Under the pieces are notes generated by a model. The model did not search any database and was not told the DNA's origin. It saw only the letters and a list, made by a program, of their open reading frames with translations. Positions 18,377-27,410 of a stretch of 64,000 nucleotides of DNA are shown piece after piece (within the stretch, counting starts at the first letter, position 1; every line of letters begins with the position of its first letter). The stretch covers positions 1,240,001 through 1,304,000 of the forward strand of contig NZ_CP036282.1 in the NCBI RefSeq assembly GCF_006974105.1. The letters run 5' to 3'. The position numbers and the translations under genes were made by a program. The DNA comes from Rhodoferax aquaticus (GTDB taxonomy: Bacteria > Pseudomonadota > Gammaproteobacteria > Burkholderiales > Burkholderiaceae_C).

Positions 18377-20233
18377 ATGAATCCCGCCGCCAGCTTGGCG
18401 GCGTTTAGAAAGCAAGCTATGGCCATGCGCTCTCACTATTGCGGTCTTGTGACCGAAGCCCTCTTGGGCGAAACAGTTTCTCTTTGCGGTTGGGTCAACC
18501 GCCGCCGTGACCATGGTGGGGTCATTTTTGTCGACGTGCGTGACCGTGAAGGCTATGTGCAAGTAGTGTGCGACCCAGACCGTGCCGAGACCTTTAAAGT
18601 AGCCGAAAGTTTGCGCAACGAGTTTTGCGTGCAAATCAAAGGTGTGGTTCGCGCCCGCCCTGAAGGCACCGTCAATGACAACCTCAAGAGTGGCAAGATT
18701 GAAGTGTTGTGCCACGAGTTGATTGTGCTCAACCCGTCTATCACACCTCCGTTCCAGATTGACGAAGAAAACCTGTCTGAGACCACCCGTTTGACCCACC
18801 GTGTGTTGGACCTGCGTCGTCCTTACATGCAGAACAACCTGATGCTGCGCTACAAGGTGTCCATGGAAGTGCGTAAGTTCTTGGATGCCAATGGTTTTGT
18901 GGATGTGGAAACTCCCATGCTTACCAAGTCCACGCCCGAAGGCGCGCGTGACTATTTGGTTCCAAGCCGCGTGCACGACGGCCAGTTCTTTGCATTGCCC
19001 CAATCCCCTCAATTGTTCAAACAATTGTTGATGGTGGCAGGGTTTGATCGCTACTACCAAATCGTCAAGTGCTTCCGTGACGAAGACTTGCGCGCAGACC
19101 GTCAGCCTGAGTTCACCCAGATCGATATCGAAACTTCGTTCTTGAGCGAAGAAGAAATCCGTGCCATGTTCCAAGGCATGATCACCACGGTCTTCAAGAA
19201 CACCATCAATGTGGACCTGGGCGAGTTCCCCGTCATGACCTACCAAGAAGCTATGCACCGCTATGGTTCAGATAAGCCTGACTTGCGTGTGAAGTTGGAA
19301 TTTACCGAAGTTACCGACGTCATGGCGGATGTGGACTTCAAGGTGTTCTCTGGCGCTGCGACCATGAAAAATGGCCGCGTGGTGGCCTTGCGCGTGCCTG
19401 GTGGTTCCAGTGAAGTCGGTGGCATCAGCCGTGGCGAAATCGACGCTTACACCGAGTTTGTCAAAATCTATGGTGCTAAGGGCTTGGCTTACATTCGCGT
19501 GAATGACTTGTCCAAAGGCCGCGATGGCCTGCAGAGTCCTATCGTTAAAAACATCCATGACAAGGCATTGCAAGCTGTGTTGGAGCGCTCGGGTGCGCAA
19601 AACGGCGACTTGATTTTCTTTGGAGCAGACAAGGCCAAGATCGTGAACGATGCGATTGGTGCGTTGCGTATCAAGATCGGTCACAGCGAGTTCGGTAAGA
19701 AGAACGGTTTGTTCGAAAAAGCATGGCGTCCGATGTGGGTGGTGGACTTCCCGATGTTCGAATACGATGAAGAGGCGGAACGTTACACCGCAACCCACCA
19801 TCCGTTTACCGCGCCCAAAGACGGCCACGAGGATTGGATGGTTACCGCCCCCGAGAAGTGCATCTCCAAGGGCTACGACATGGTGCTCAATGGGTGGGAA
19901 ATGGGCGGCGGCTCCGTGCGTATCCATCGTGCAGACGTGCAGCAAAAAGTATTTGACGCCCTGAAGATCACGCCTGAAGAAGCGCAACTTAAATTTGGTT
20001 TCTTGTTGGATGCTTTGCAGTACGGCGCACCTCCGCACGGTGGCTTGGCCTTTGGCTTGGACCGCATCGTGACGCTGATGACGGGCGCAGAGTCCATTCG
20101 CGACGTCATTGCCTTCCCCAAGACCCAGCGTGCACAGTGTTTGCTCACACAAGCGCCAAGCCCTGTGGACGAAAAACAGTTGCGCGAATTGCACATTCGC
20201 CTGCGTAACGTTGATCTGGCCCAAAAAGCCTAA
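18377..20233 (+). CDS. aspS: Aspartyl-tRNA synthetase
   Basis: AspRS charges tRNA(Asp). The 618-residue class II synthetase has the N-terminal OB-fold anticodon-binding domain ([24 protein letters not shown] near residue 36) and motif 2 in [19 protein letters not shown] near 233. The bacterial GAD insertion lies at about 300-420, and motif 3 is in [14 protein letters not shown] near 555. The first ATG (18377) lacks a clear ribosome-binding site. In-frame ATG codons at 18419 and 18425 give starts MAMRSHYCG or MRSHYCG, which fit most homologues better, so the true protein may be 14-16 residues shorter. A strong terminator follows. Confidence 0.97.
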   Translation: MNPAASLAAFRKQAMAMRSHYCGLVTEALLGETVSLCGWVNRRRDHGGVIFVDVRDREGYVQVVCDPDRAETFKVAESLRNEFCVQIKGVVRARPEGTVNDNLKSGKIEVLCHELIVLNPSITPPFQIDEENLSETTRLTHRVLDLRRPYMQNNLMLRYKVSMEVRKFLDANGFVDVETPMLTKSTPEGARDYLVPSRVHDGQFFALPQSPQLFKQLLMVAGFDRYYQIVKCFRDEDLRADRQPEFTQIDIETSFLSEEEIRAMFQGMITTVFKNTINVDLGEFPVMTYQEAMHRYGSDKPDLRVKLEFTEVTDVMADVDFKVFSGAATMKNGRVVALRVPGGSSEVGGISRGEIDAYTEFVKIYGAKGLAYIRVNDLSKGRDGLQSPIVKNIHDKALQAVLERSGAQNGDLIFFGADKAKIVNDAIGALRIKIGHSEFGKKNGLFEKAWRPMWVVDFPMFEYDEEAERYTATHHPFTAPKDGHEDWMVTAPEKCISKGYDMVLNGWEMGGGSVRIHRADVQQKVFDALKITPEEAQLKFGFLLDALQYGAPPHGGLAFGLDRIVTLMTGAESIRDVIAFPKTQRAQCLLTQAPSPVDEKQLRELHIRLRNVDLAQKA

Positions 20234-20254
20234 ACGACGGTTTCATGCACAATG

Positions 20255-20282
20255 AAAGGGCGCCATGTGAGCGCCCTTTTTT
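20255..20282 (+). terminator. Rho-independent terminator after aspS
   Basis: A 9-bp perfect stem (aaagggcgc / gcgcccttt) with a 7-base loop is followed by tttttt. It directly abuts the GTG start of nudB at 20283, so nudB may be expressed by read-through or from a promoter inside aspS. Confidence 0.85.
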
Positions 20283-20789
20283 GTGTCCACACCATTCAAA
20301 ATACCCCAATCTGTTCTAGTCGTTATCTACACGTCTAAGCTGAACGTGTTGCTGATTCGCCGTGCCGATGTGCCTGCAGGCATGCCACCTTTCTGGCAAT
20401 CGGTGACTGGTAGCAAAGACCATACGACGGATTCATGGCTGGAAACCGCAGCGCGAGAGGTGTGGGAAGAAACTGGCATCGACTGCCGAGTTGGTAGTGC
20501 GTTGGCCACGGCTTTGCGTGACTGGGAGCTGGAAAACATCTACAGCATTTACCCCAGGTGGCTGCACCGTTATGCACCGGGCGTGAGCCATAACACCGAG
20601 CGCGTGTTCGGGCTCCAAGTGCCCATTGGCACTTCCGTGCAGATCAATCCCAGAGAGCACACCCACTACCAGTGGGTGCCATACCAAGAGGCTGCTGACA
20701 GCTGTTTCTCTGCATCCAATGCCGAAGCCATTTTGATGCTGCCCCGGTTTGCTAACTTAGACCTAGCAGCCATAGGAGAAGACGAATGA
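20283..20789 (+). CDS. nudB: Dihydroneopterin triphosphate pyrophosphatase (Nudix hydrolase)
   Basis: NudB removes pyrophosphate from dihydroneopterin triphosphate in folate synthesis. The 168-residue protein opens at GTG 20283 (VSTPFKIPQSVLVVIYTSK). No ATG precedes the conserved region, and the terminator T-run sits immediately upstream, leaving no normal ribosome-binding site. The Nudix box is complete (GSKDHTTDSWLETAAREVW then EETGID, about residues 43-67). The start LVVIYTSKLNVLLIRRAD is typical of NudB. It overlaps the next gene by four bases. folE, the preceding enzyme of the pathway, is encoded 2 kb downstream on the same strand. Confidence 0.88.
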   Translation: MSTPFKIPQSVLVVIYTSKLNVLLIRRADVPAGMPPFWQSVTGSKDHTTDSWLETAAREVWEETGIDCRVGSALATALRDWELENIYSIYPRWLHRYAPGVSHNTERVFGLQVPIGTSVQINPREHTHYQWVPYQEAADSCFSASNAEAILMLPRFANLDLAAIGEDE

Positions 20790-21529
20790 GTGTGGTCAGA
20801 GTGGCGAGCTACAACATCCACAAAGGCGTTCAAGGTTTGGGACCCGTGCGCCGTCTAGAGATCCATAACCTCGGGCATGCGGTGGAACAGTTCGATGCCG
20901 ACGTTGTGTGCCTGCAAGAGGTCCGAAAACTGCACCGGCGCGAAGCTGAATATTTTCCCCATTGGCCAGAGCAGCCGCAAGCCGATTTTTTGGCACCTCT
21001 AGGCTATGAGGCGGTCTACCGTACCAATGCCCATACCCGCCATGGTGAGCACGGCAATGCAATGTTGACCCGCTGGCCCGTGGTGCGCCACCAGCATGAG
21101 GACATGTCGGACCACCGCTTTGAGCAGCGTGGCCTCTTGCACACGGAAGTGCTGCTGCATGGGCAAGCCGTGCACATTGTGGTGGTGCATCTGGGCCTGA
21201 TTCGCTCAAGCCGGGTGCGGCAGCTTGCCCAACTGGTCCGCTTTATTGAGCGTGAAATTCCCGCGCGCGAACCCGTGCTGGTGGCAGGTGACTTCAATGA
21301 CGGACGTGCGTTACTGAATCGGCATTTGGGTGCAATTGGTATGCATTCGTTCGAAGGGCTTTCGGAGCCGACGTTTCCGTCGCGCCTGCCCTTGTTGCAG
21401 CTAGACCATGTGTTTGCACGGGGCATGCTGCCTTTGCGCCTAGAGGTGCCGCGCGGGCGCATTTGGCGCCAAATGTCGGACCACTTGCCACTGATTGCCG
21501 AGTTTGACCTCCCCGATATCACTCCATGA
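20786..21529 (+). CDS. Endonuclease/exonuclease/phosphatase family hydrolase
   Basis: This 247-residue protein has the EEP (DNase I-like) fold. It shows RVASYNIHKGVQGLG at the N terminus, the catalytic CLQEVRKLHRREAEYF near residue 43, a substrate-site His in VVVHLGLIRSSR near 132, GDFNDGRALLNRH near 168, and the final SDHLPLIAEFD near 232. Such proteins beside PLD-type cardiolipin synthases are often annotated as phosphodiesterases. Whether it acts on nucleic acid, phosphoinositide-like lipids or something else is not clear. It overlaps both neighbours by four bases (nudB upstream, clsB downstream), so the three form one translationally coupled unit. Confidence 0.87.
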   Translation: MSVVRVASYNIHKGVQGLGPVRRLEIHNLGHAVEQFDADVVCLQEVRKLHRREAEYFPHWPEQPQADFLAPLGYEAVYRTNAHTRHGEHGNAMLTRWPVVRHQHEDMSDHRFEQRGLLHTEVLLHGQAVHIVVVHLGLIRSSRVRQLAQLVRFIEREIPAREPVLVAGDFNDGRALLNRHLGAIGMHSFEGLSEPTFPSRLPLLQLDHVFARGMLPLRLEVPRGRIWRQMSDHLPLIAEFDLPDITP

Positions 21530-22731
21530 CCATGCCCCAGCTAACTTCTGGCCATGAAATCACGTTGCTACGCAATGGGGAGCAGTTCTTTCCCGCACTG
21601 ATCAGCGCGATTGATGCCAGTGTCGACGAGGTGCGCCTAGAAACCTACATCTTTCACTTTGACCGCTCTGGCGAGTCCGTGGCGCATGCCTTGGTGTGTG
21701 CAGCGCAGCGCGGGGCGCGTGTCTACCTGGTGATGGATGGCATTGGTAGCCCACCTGTTCCACCCCAGTGGGTGCAGACGTTTGCCCAGGCGGGCGTGTC
21801 ATGGCAATGCTTTTCTCCGCTGGGCAGACTGGGCTTGCTGGTGCCCGTGCGCTGGCGTCGCCTGCATCGCAAGTTGTGCGTCGTTGACGGGCGTGTGGCA
21901 TTTTGTGGTGGCATCAATATCTTGGATGACCGATGGGATATGCACCAAGGCGCTTTGGAATCGCCTCGCCTGGATTTCGCGGTGCAAGTGAAGGGCCCCT
22001 TGGTCCGTGAGATTCACCAGGCCATGCTGCAGTTTTGGACTCGCTTGCAAGCCACCAAGGCAATTGAGCATCTGGCGTTCGAGCAGGCACGCCAAACCCT
22101 CAAGCAAGGCAAAGTGGCTGTCTTGCCTGACGCTGCTGCTCACAAGCACGACATGGGCTTGCGCGCTGCTTTCTTGGTACGTGACAACGTGCGCAATCGC
22201 ACGCGCATTGAGCGGGCGTATTGCAAAGCCATAGCGGATGCGCGTGAAGAGGTTCTGATTGCCAACGCCTACTTCTTACCTGGGCGCAAGCTAAGGCATG
22301 CCTTGATGCATGCCGCCCAGCGTGGGGTGTCGGTGCGTTTGCTCTTGCAAGGCCGCTATGAGAGCTTTTTGCAGTTTCATGCATACAGGCCGGTGTATGG
22401 CAAGTTGCTGGCGGCGGGCGTTGAAATTTTTGAGTACAAGCTAGGATTTCTGCATGCCAAAGTGGCCGTCATTGACCGCGAGTGGGCGACGGTTGGTTCT
22501 TCTAATCTGGACCCTTTGAGCTTGCTCTTGGCCCGCGAAGCCAATGTAGTGGTCGAGAGCAGGCCCTTTGCCAGCCAATTGCGCACCGAATTGCTCCATG
22601 AGCTGCAAACCCATGCTAGCCCATTGGTTGCGCAGACCCATGCCCAACGGCCTTGGACCCAACGTTGCTTGGACCACCTCGCCTTCGCGGCTGTGCGTTG
22701 TTTTTTGTTCTTAACGGAAAATCGCTATTAA
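21526..22731 (+). CDS. clsB: Cardiolipin synthase, phospholipase D type
   Basis: This 401-residue PLD-superfamily protein contains two HKD motifs, HRKLCVVDGRVAFCGGINI near residue 112 and HAKVAVIDREWATVGSSNLD near 309. No N-terminal membrane anchor is present, as in ClsB rather than ClsA. The reaction would be phosphatidyl transfer to form cardiolipin or related lipids at the inner membrane. Its start overlaps the EEP hydrolase by four bases. The last codons (NRY stop) run into a copy of the dispersed palindromic repeat, so the TAA at 22729 is part of the repeat. Confidence 0.9.
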   Translation: MTMPQLTSGHEITLLRNGEQFFPALISAIDASVDEVRLETYIFHFDRSGESVAHALVCAAQRGARVYLVMDGIGSPPVPPQWVQTFAQAGVSWQCFSPLGRLGLLVPVRWRRLHRKLCVVDGRVAFCGGINILDDRWDMHQGALESPRLDFAVQVKGPLVREIHQAMLQFWTRLQATKAIEHLAFEQARQTLKQGKVAVLPDAAAHKHDMGLRAAFLVRDNVRNRTRIERAYCKAIADAREEVLIANAYFLPGRKLRHALMHAAQRGVSVRLLLQGRYESFLQFHAYRPVYGKLLAAGVEIFEYKLGFLHAKVAVIDREWATVGSSNLDPLSLLLAREANVVVESRPFASQLRTELLHELQTHASPLVAQTHAQRPWTQRCLDHLAFAAVRCFLFLTENRY

Positions 22732-22770
22732 ATAGATAGCTGACTACGCATATGTGGTGCGCGCCATGGG
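22724..22770. repeat. Dispersed palindromic repeat, copy 3 (clsB 3' end)
   Basis: The segment gctattaaatagatagctg, then gcgcgcc, matches the left half of the copy at 43631 well and its right half loosely. It supplies the stop codon of clsB and fills the gap to folE. Confidence 0.55.
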
Positions 22771-22809
22771 CTAAAAACCCTTTTGGTAAAAGGCTGGTAC
22801 CATGAACGC

Positions 22810-23535
22810 ATGTCCACGAAGAAACAAAGAGTTATGAACCCATCTGATGGTGAAGAGGGGACGCCGGTCTCCGTCAAAATTCGCGAACGGCTTATGGCTT
22901 CCCGCAAGCGATTCAATGCCAATGACAACATTGCAGAATTCATTGAGCCAGGCGAACTAGAACGTTTGCTTGACGAGGTGGAAGACAAAATGAAAGGCGT
23001 GTTGTCCAGCTTGGTGATCGATACAGAGCGCGACCATAACACCGACAACACGGCCCGCCGTGTCGCCAAGATGTACATCAACGAGGTGTTTCGTGGCCGC
23101 TACGTGCCGTCACCTAGCATCACCGAGTTTCCCAACGCCGAGCATCTCAATGAGCTCATGATTGTGGGCCCGATCACCGTGCGCAGCGCGTGCAGCCACC
23201 ATTTTTGCCCTGTGATCGGCAAGATTTGGATTGGTGTCATGCCTAACGAGCACACCAACGTCATTGGCCTGAGCAAGTACGCACGCTTGGCCGAATGGGT
23301 GATGGGCCGCCCCCAAATCCAAGAAGAGGCCGTCGTCCAGTTGGCCGATTTGATCCAAGAGAAAACACAGCCGGATGGTTTAGCCATCGTCATGGAAGCC
23401 AGCCACTATTGCATGGCGTGGCGTGGTGTCAAAGATATGGACAGCAAAATGATCAACTCGGTCATGCGTGGCGTTTTCTTGAAAGACCCCAATTTGCGTC
23501 GCGAGTTTTTGTCTCTCATTCCTCGAAAGGGTTGA
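22810..23535 (+). CDS. folE: GTP cyclohydrolase I
   Basis: FolE converts GTP to 7,8-dihydroneopterin triphosphate, entering folate (and pterin) synthesis. From ATG 22810 (MSTKKQRVMNPSDGEEG) the protein has 241 residues. The frame continues upstream only to a TTG, and a second ATG at 22834 is possible. The zinc-dependent active site is visible in VRSACSHHFCPVIGKIWIG and in the late Cys of SHYCMAWRGVKD. GLSKYARLAEWVMGRPQIQEE is the usual tetramer contact block. NudB, the next enzyme of the pathway, is encoded upstream on the same strand. A BLUF gene follows 4 bp after the stop. Confidence 0.95.
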   Translation: MSTKKQRVMNPSDGEEGTPVSVKIRERLMASRKRFNANDNIAEFIEPGELERLLDEVEDKMKGVLSSLVIDTERDHNTDNTARRVAKMYINEVFRGRYVPSPSITEFPNAEHLNELMIVGPITVRSACSHHFCPVIGKIWIGVMPNEHTNVIGLSKYARLAEWVMGRPQIQEEAVVQLADLIQEKTQPDGLAIVMEASHYCMAWRGVKDMDSKMINSVMRGVFLKDPNLRREFLSLIPRKG

Positions 23536-23539
23536 TGCC

Positions 23540-23962
23540 ATGCTGGTACGTTTGCTCTATGCGAGCCGGGCGATTGATCCCCGGCCAGAAGCCATTGAAG
23601 ATATCTTGGCCAAATCCCGCCTTTCCAACCCGACCTGCGGCATTACGGGCATCTTGTGTTACGGCGGAGGCATCTTCCTCCAAGCTATAGAAGGCGGGCG
23701 CATGGCGGTGAGCGACTTGTATGGCCACATACAGCGCGATCCACGCCACAAAGACGTTTTGCTGCTGCATTACGAGGAGATCTTGGAGCGCCGCTTTGGT
23801 GGATGGACCATGGGCCAAGTCAATATGTCCAAGATCAACACCAGCATCTTGTTGAAGTATTCCGAGAAGCCTGAGTTGGACCCGTACGCTGTATCGGGCC
23901 AAGTGTCTTTGGCCTTGCTCGAAGAGTTGATGGCCACAGCTTCCATTATTGGACGCTCCTAA
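23540..23962 (+). CDS. BLUF-domain blue-light sensor (short, single domain)
   Basis: This is a 140-residue single-domain BLUF protein, which binds FAD and rearranges a Gln-Tyr hydrogen bond on blue-light absorption. The photocycle residues are present: Tyr7 (RLLYASRA), Asn30 (LSNPTCGITG) and Gln48 (IFLQAIEGG), with the Gln-Asn spacing of 18 seen in AppA and PixD. The Trp/Met pair is also there (GGWTMGQ). About 40 residues after the core form the two-helix cap, and there is no output domain, so it must signal through a partner. It starts 4 bp after folE with a good site (cgaaaggg). The link to folE may be only positional. Confidence 0.9.
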   Translation: MLVRLLYASRAIDPRPEAIEDILAKSRLSNPTCGITGILCYGGGIFLQAIEGGRMAVSDLYGHIQRDPRHKDVLLLHYEEILERRFGGWTMGQVNMSKINTSILLKYSEKPELDPYAVSGQVSLALLEELMATASIIGRS

Positions 23963-23974
23963 GGCGGCTAGAGG

Positions 23975-24856
23975 GTGCCCGGTTCCGCGCTGGCCTTAGT
24001 TCTATTGGCCGGGATTATTCATGCCAGCTGGAACATAGCGGCGAAGAAGGCAGCAGGCGACGCACGGTTTGCCTGTTTTACCTCTCTGGTCATGATGGTG
24101 GTCTGGGCGCCCCTTGGTTTATGGCTGGCGCTGGAGCAAGTGCCCCACTGGGACGCCCATGCCTGGGGTCTTGTCGCTATCAGTGGGGTACTGCACCTTG
24201 CCTACTACGTGGTGCTGCTGCGCGGCTACCGCAAGGCCGATTTAACGGTGGTTTACCCATTAGCCCGTGGCTCCGGACCTCTGCTCAGTTGTTTGGTTGC
24301 GGTGTTCTTTTTGGGGGAACACATCTCGGCTTTAGGCGCTGTGGGCGTCGGTGGTGTGGTGCTCGGAGTGTTTTTGGTGGCTGGCGGCCCTAAGTTATGG
24401 AGCCAAGCCCAAGATGCACAGCAAAAGCTTCGCGTCGCCAAGGGCGTACGCTACGGCCTGTTGACAGGGATGTTCATTGCCAGCTACACCGTGGTGGACG
24501 GGTATGCCGTGAAGGTGTTGCTTCTGTCGCCCATATTGGTGGATTACATGGGCAATTTTGTGCGCGTTGCTATTCTTTCGCCCCAGCTCTTGCGCAATAG
24601 GCCTGCTGCCCGGGCCCTTTGGCAACGCCAATGGAAATACGCCGTGTTGGTAGGAACGATCAGCCCCGTCTCTTATGTGCTGGTGTTGTATGCGATGCAA
24701 GTAGCACCATTGAGCCATGTTGCGCCCGCCCGAGAGGTATCGATGTTGTTTGCCGCATTATTGGGTGGGCATCTGTTGGACGAGGGTGATCGCCTAGCAC
24801 GTGTCATGGGCGCAGGTCTCATTGCCTGTGGCGTTGCGGCGCTGGCCTTGGGGTAA
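23975..24856 (+). CDS. EamA/DMT-family transporter
   Basis: This 293-residue inner-membrane protein has about ten hydrophobic helices arranged as two EamA repeats. The first repeat shows LAGIIHASWNIAAKKAAGDARF near the N terminus and YPLARGSGPLLSCLVAVFFLGEHIS near residue 90. The second shows LLTGMFIASYTVVDGYAVK near 160 and APAREVSMLFAALLGGHLLDEGD near 250. Members of the drug/metabolite superfamily export amino acids, sugars or metabolites. The substrate cannot be read here. The frame starts with GTG 13 bp after the BLUF gene (aaggcgg upstream). Confidence 0.85.
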   Translation: MPGSALALVLLAGIIHASWNIAAKKAAGDARFACFTSLVMMVVWAPLGLWLALEQVPHWDAHAWGLVAISGVLHLAYYVVLLRGYRKADLTVVYPLARGSGPLLSCLVAVFFLGEHISALGAVGVGGVVLGVFLVAGGPKLWSQAQDAQQKLRVAKGVRYGLLTGMFIASYTVVDGYAVKVLLLSPILVDYMGNFVRVAILSPQLLRNRPAARALWQRQWKYAVLVGTISPVSYVLVLYAMQVAPLSHVAPAREVSMLFAALLGGHLLDEGDRLARVMGAGLIACGVAALALG

Positions 24857-24862
24857 AGCAAC

Positions 24863-25693
24863 ATGGTTACCTTGCTTGGTTGCGACTTTTCTAGTAGCCC
24901 TTCCGCGCGAAAGCAAATCGTCCTGGCATATGGGCAGCTAGACAAGTCACGCGTTCAGTTGTTGAAGATTGAGCGGTTTAGTTCGCTGGCAGCATGGAGC
25001 GCTGCTTTGCAGGCCCAAACGCACTGGGTGGGTGGGTTTGATTTACCCTTTGGCCTACCTCGAGAGCTGGTTGAAGCCTTGGGCTGGCCCCGCACTTGGC
25101 GCGAGTGCATGCAGTGGTACGCAAGACTGTCGCGTGAACAAATTCGCACCGAGTTCAAAGCGTTTTGCGATGCAAGGCCAGCGGGAAGTAAATTCGCCCA
25201 CCGAGCAACGGACGGTTTGGCTGGGTCGAGTTCTTCGATGAAATGGGTCAACCCACCGGTGGCATACATGATGCATGCCGGCGTGCCTGCGCTGCTGGCG
25301 CTAGGGGCCAGCTTTCCTGGACTACATAGCGGCACCACACTAAAGCCAGCGCGCGTGGCATTGGAAGCCTATCCTGGCATGCTTGCGCGTGAAGTGCTTG
25401 GGCGAACCAGCTACAAGAGTGACGATAAATCAAAGCACACCACGGAGCGACTGATTGCACGCAAAGACCTGATCAATGCGCTGGAGTTAGGACTAACGCG
25501 GCTGAACTTAAGGCTACGTCTGAGCCACGCACAACGCGATGCCTTGGTGGCAGATGCCAGCGGTGACGCATTGGATGCTGTGCTGTGCCTGGTGCAAGCC
25601 GCTTGGGCGCAAACGCAATACGCCAATGGCCATCCTAACTATGGTCTGCCATCGACCATGGATACCCTAGAAGGCTGGATTGTTAGTGCCTGA
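24863..25693 (+). CDS. DUF429 family protein
   Basis: This 276-residue protein matches the DUF429 pattern. It has an RNase H-like start LLGCDFSSSPSARKQIVLAYG, the conserved GGFDLPFGLPRELVE near residue 51, NPPVAYMMHAGVPALLALGA near 130, EAYPGMLARE near 170 and DALVADASGDALDAVLCLVQAAWA near 228. The scattered acidic residues fit a nuclease-like metal centre, but no activity is established for the family. It begins 6 bp after the DMT transporter and is probably cotranscribed. It converges on the MinD-like gene. Confidence 0.8.
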   Translation: MVTLLGCDFSSSPSARKQIVLAYGQLDKSRVQLLKIERFSSLAAWSAALQAQTHWVGGFDLPFGLPRELVEALGWPRTWRECMQWYARLSREQIRTEFKAFCDARPAGSKFAHRATDGLAGSSSSMKWVNPPVAYMMHAGVPALLALGASFPGLHSGTTLKPARVALEAYPGMLAREVLGRTSYKSDDKSKHTTERLIARKDLINALELGLTRLNLRLRLSHAQRDALVADASGDALDAVLCLVQAAWAQTQYANGHPNYGLPSTMDTLEGWIVSA

Positions 25694-25731
25694 TCAGTGG
25701 GGGGGCAGCAATGAGCGCCCGTCGACGCGGT

Positions 25732-26574
25732 TTAGTTGGCCGGTTTACGAACCATCACGGTTTCTTCAAACCGCATAGCCAGCTGGGCAATGGCCATCGC
25801 GGCTGGGCAGCCAGGCGTACTTTGCATCATCAACTGCCTGCGCATAATGGCTTGCCGCACCGATTGGTCTGCAGGGATGTCGCCCATGTGAATCAAGCGT
25901 ATGGGCTTGGCGGGGTCGGTGCTGACAAACCGGTCTAGTACTTGTTGTAGCTGTGTTGTGATGGCACGGCCATCGCCCATGCGTGCGGCTTGGTTGACCA
26001 CCATCCGGATCGTGCTGCGTTTTTGCTGGCCGACCAAGACTTTGATCGTGGCATAAGCATCGGTCAACGAGGTGGGCTCTGGCGTGGCAACCACTATCAC
26101 TTCAGATGCCAATGACACAGCGAACAGCACCACATCCGAGATGCCAGCACCTGTGTCCAGCAGCACGATGTCGTAGTGGGGAACCAGCCCGCTCATGATG
26201 CGCAAAAAATCGTCGCGCACTTCGGTGGTGAGCCGCGAGTACTCCACCATGCCCGAGCCTGCCAGCAACACAGAAAAACCACCAGGCGCCTTGATGATGG
26301 CTTCCTCAATTTTTGCCTTGCCGGTAAACACATCGTGCAGGGTGATCTTGGGGTACAGATTCAGCACCACGTCTAGGTTGGCCAAACCGAGGTCAGCATC
26401 CAGTACCAGCACCCGGTGTCCGCGCTTGGCGAGCGCCGCTGCTAGGTTGGCGGATACAAAGGTCTTGCCCACGCCACCTTTGCCACTCGTAATGGCCATG
26501 ACCTTGCCCAGCGGCTTGAGGGGCACCAATTCTTTGGGCTCGTCGGCCCCGCCTGGAGTTAGAACATCTGCCAT
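25732..26574 (-). CDS. MinD/ParA-family ATPase (FlhG-like)
   Basis: This 280-residue deviant-Walker ATPase starts MADVLTPGGADEPKELVPLKPLGKV. It has the P-loop ITSGKGGVGKTFVSANLAAALA near residue 29, the switch LDADLGLANLDVVLN near 57, and LLDTGAGISDVVLF near 137. The GLANLDV segment and the long helical tail resemble FlhG (FleN/YlxH), which limits flagellar number, rather than MinD, and there is no amphipathic MinD-type C terminus. No flagellar genes lie nearby. It is coupled to the diguanylate cyclase upstream by a one-base TAATG overlap, hinting at a shared polar or motility function. That link is inference. Confidence 0.8.
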   Translation of the reverse strand: MADVLTPGGADEPKELVPLKPLGKVMAITSGKGGVGKTFVSANLAAALAKRGHRVLVLDADLGLANLDVVLNLYPKITLHDVFTGKAKIEEAIIKAPGGFSVLLAGSGMVEYSRLTTEVRDDFLRIMSGLVPHYDIVLLDTGAGISDVVLFAVSLASEVIVVATPEPTSLTDAYATIKVLVGQQKRSTIRMVVNQAARMGDGRAITTQLQQVLDRFVSTDPAKPIRLIHMGDIPADQSVRQAIMRRQLMMQSTPGCPAAMAIAQLAMRFEETVMVRKPAN

Positions 26575-27410
26575 TAATTCACCCTCTGCATAGAGCCCGG
26601 GGCGTTAGCACTCGGTAATTCACTAGGTACGTTTTCAACCCACGCAGGATCTCCCTGCGTGAGGTGACCAAAAAGCAAGCTTTTTTCCTCTGCACTGACA
26701 AAAATTTCTTGTTGGTGATCCAGAAAGACGCGGTTGCGACCTTCCGTCTTGGCTTTGTAAAGTTGCACATCGGCACGCTCTGTCCATAGCGCTGCGGTAG
26801 ATCGTACCCATTCAGGTGCGTAGGCGCCGCCAATACTCACTGTGACTTTGATCATGACACCGGGAGAAATTTGAATACGCAGTGCTTCAATGGCCTCGCG
26901 AATACGTTGAGCCACCATGGAGCCAAACGAGGTGCGGCAATTCGGCAGCACGACCGCAAACTCTTCTCCGCCATAACGTGCGACGGTGTCCATCGGCCGC
27001 ACACAGCTTTCTAGTGCCTTTGCCACGCACTGTAGAACTTGGTCTCCAGCGGGATGGCCATAGGTATCGTTGACTTTCTTGAAGTGGTCGATGTCCAACA
27101 TGAGCAACAGAGCGGGCTCCCCTGAGCGCGCAACAACTTCGATAGCACGGTCTTGAACTGCCAAGAATTGGCGCCGATTGGCCAAACCCGTGAGCGGATC
27201 TTTCAGCGAAAGCTCGCACAACCCATCAATAATGCCCTGCAGGTATTCAAGAGCGGAAGTGTCGGGGTTCGCCAGAGCTGAGGCCATTTCTCTGTCTAGC
27301 AACGCCCGAGCGCCATCCAACTGCAAATCACGCAATGAGATGCTGGGAGTTTGGGAGTGGGTGGGCACGATAAGGTTCAAGCAGTTGCGATCAAAGTCTA
27401 ACAGGAACAC
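26574..27410 (-). CDS. Diguanylate cyclase (GGDEF domain)
   Basis: This 278-residue cytoplasmic protein synthesises cyclic di-GMP. The N-terminal ~90 residues are helical with no recognised sensor domain. The GGDEF domain starts at LKDPLTGLANRRQFL near residue 93. It has the metal site DIDHFKKVNDTYGHPAGD near 128 and the signature RYGGEEFAVVLPNCRT near 166, so catalysis should be intact. The usual RxxD inhibitory site five residues before GGEEF reads RPMDTVARYGG, with RPMD present. The frame starts with GTG (27410), with only gatagaagg as a possible ribosome-binding site. Its stop overlaps the start of the MinD-like ATPase. Confidence 0.9.
   Translation of the reverse strand: MFLLDFDRNCLNLIVPTHSQTPSISLRDLQLDGARALLDREMASALANPDTSALEYLQGIIDGLCELSLKDPLTGLANRRQFLAVQDRAIEVVARSGEPALLLMLDIDHFKKVNDTYGHPAGDQVLQCVAKALESCVRPMDTVARYGGEEFAVVLPNCRTSFGSMVAQRIREAIEALRIQISPGVMIKVTVSIGGAYAPEWVRSTAALWTERADVQLYKAKTEGRNRVFLDHQQEIFVSAEEKSLLFGHLTQGDPAWVENVPSELPSANAPGSMQRVN

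Noticed and set aside
18248-20224. Two long antisense frames across aspS
   Set aside because: aspS motifs on the plus strand explain the region. The antisense frames are shadows.
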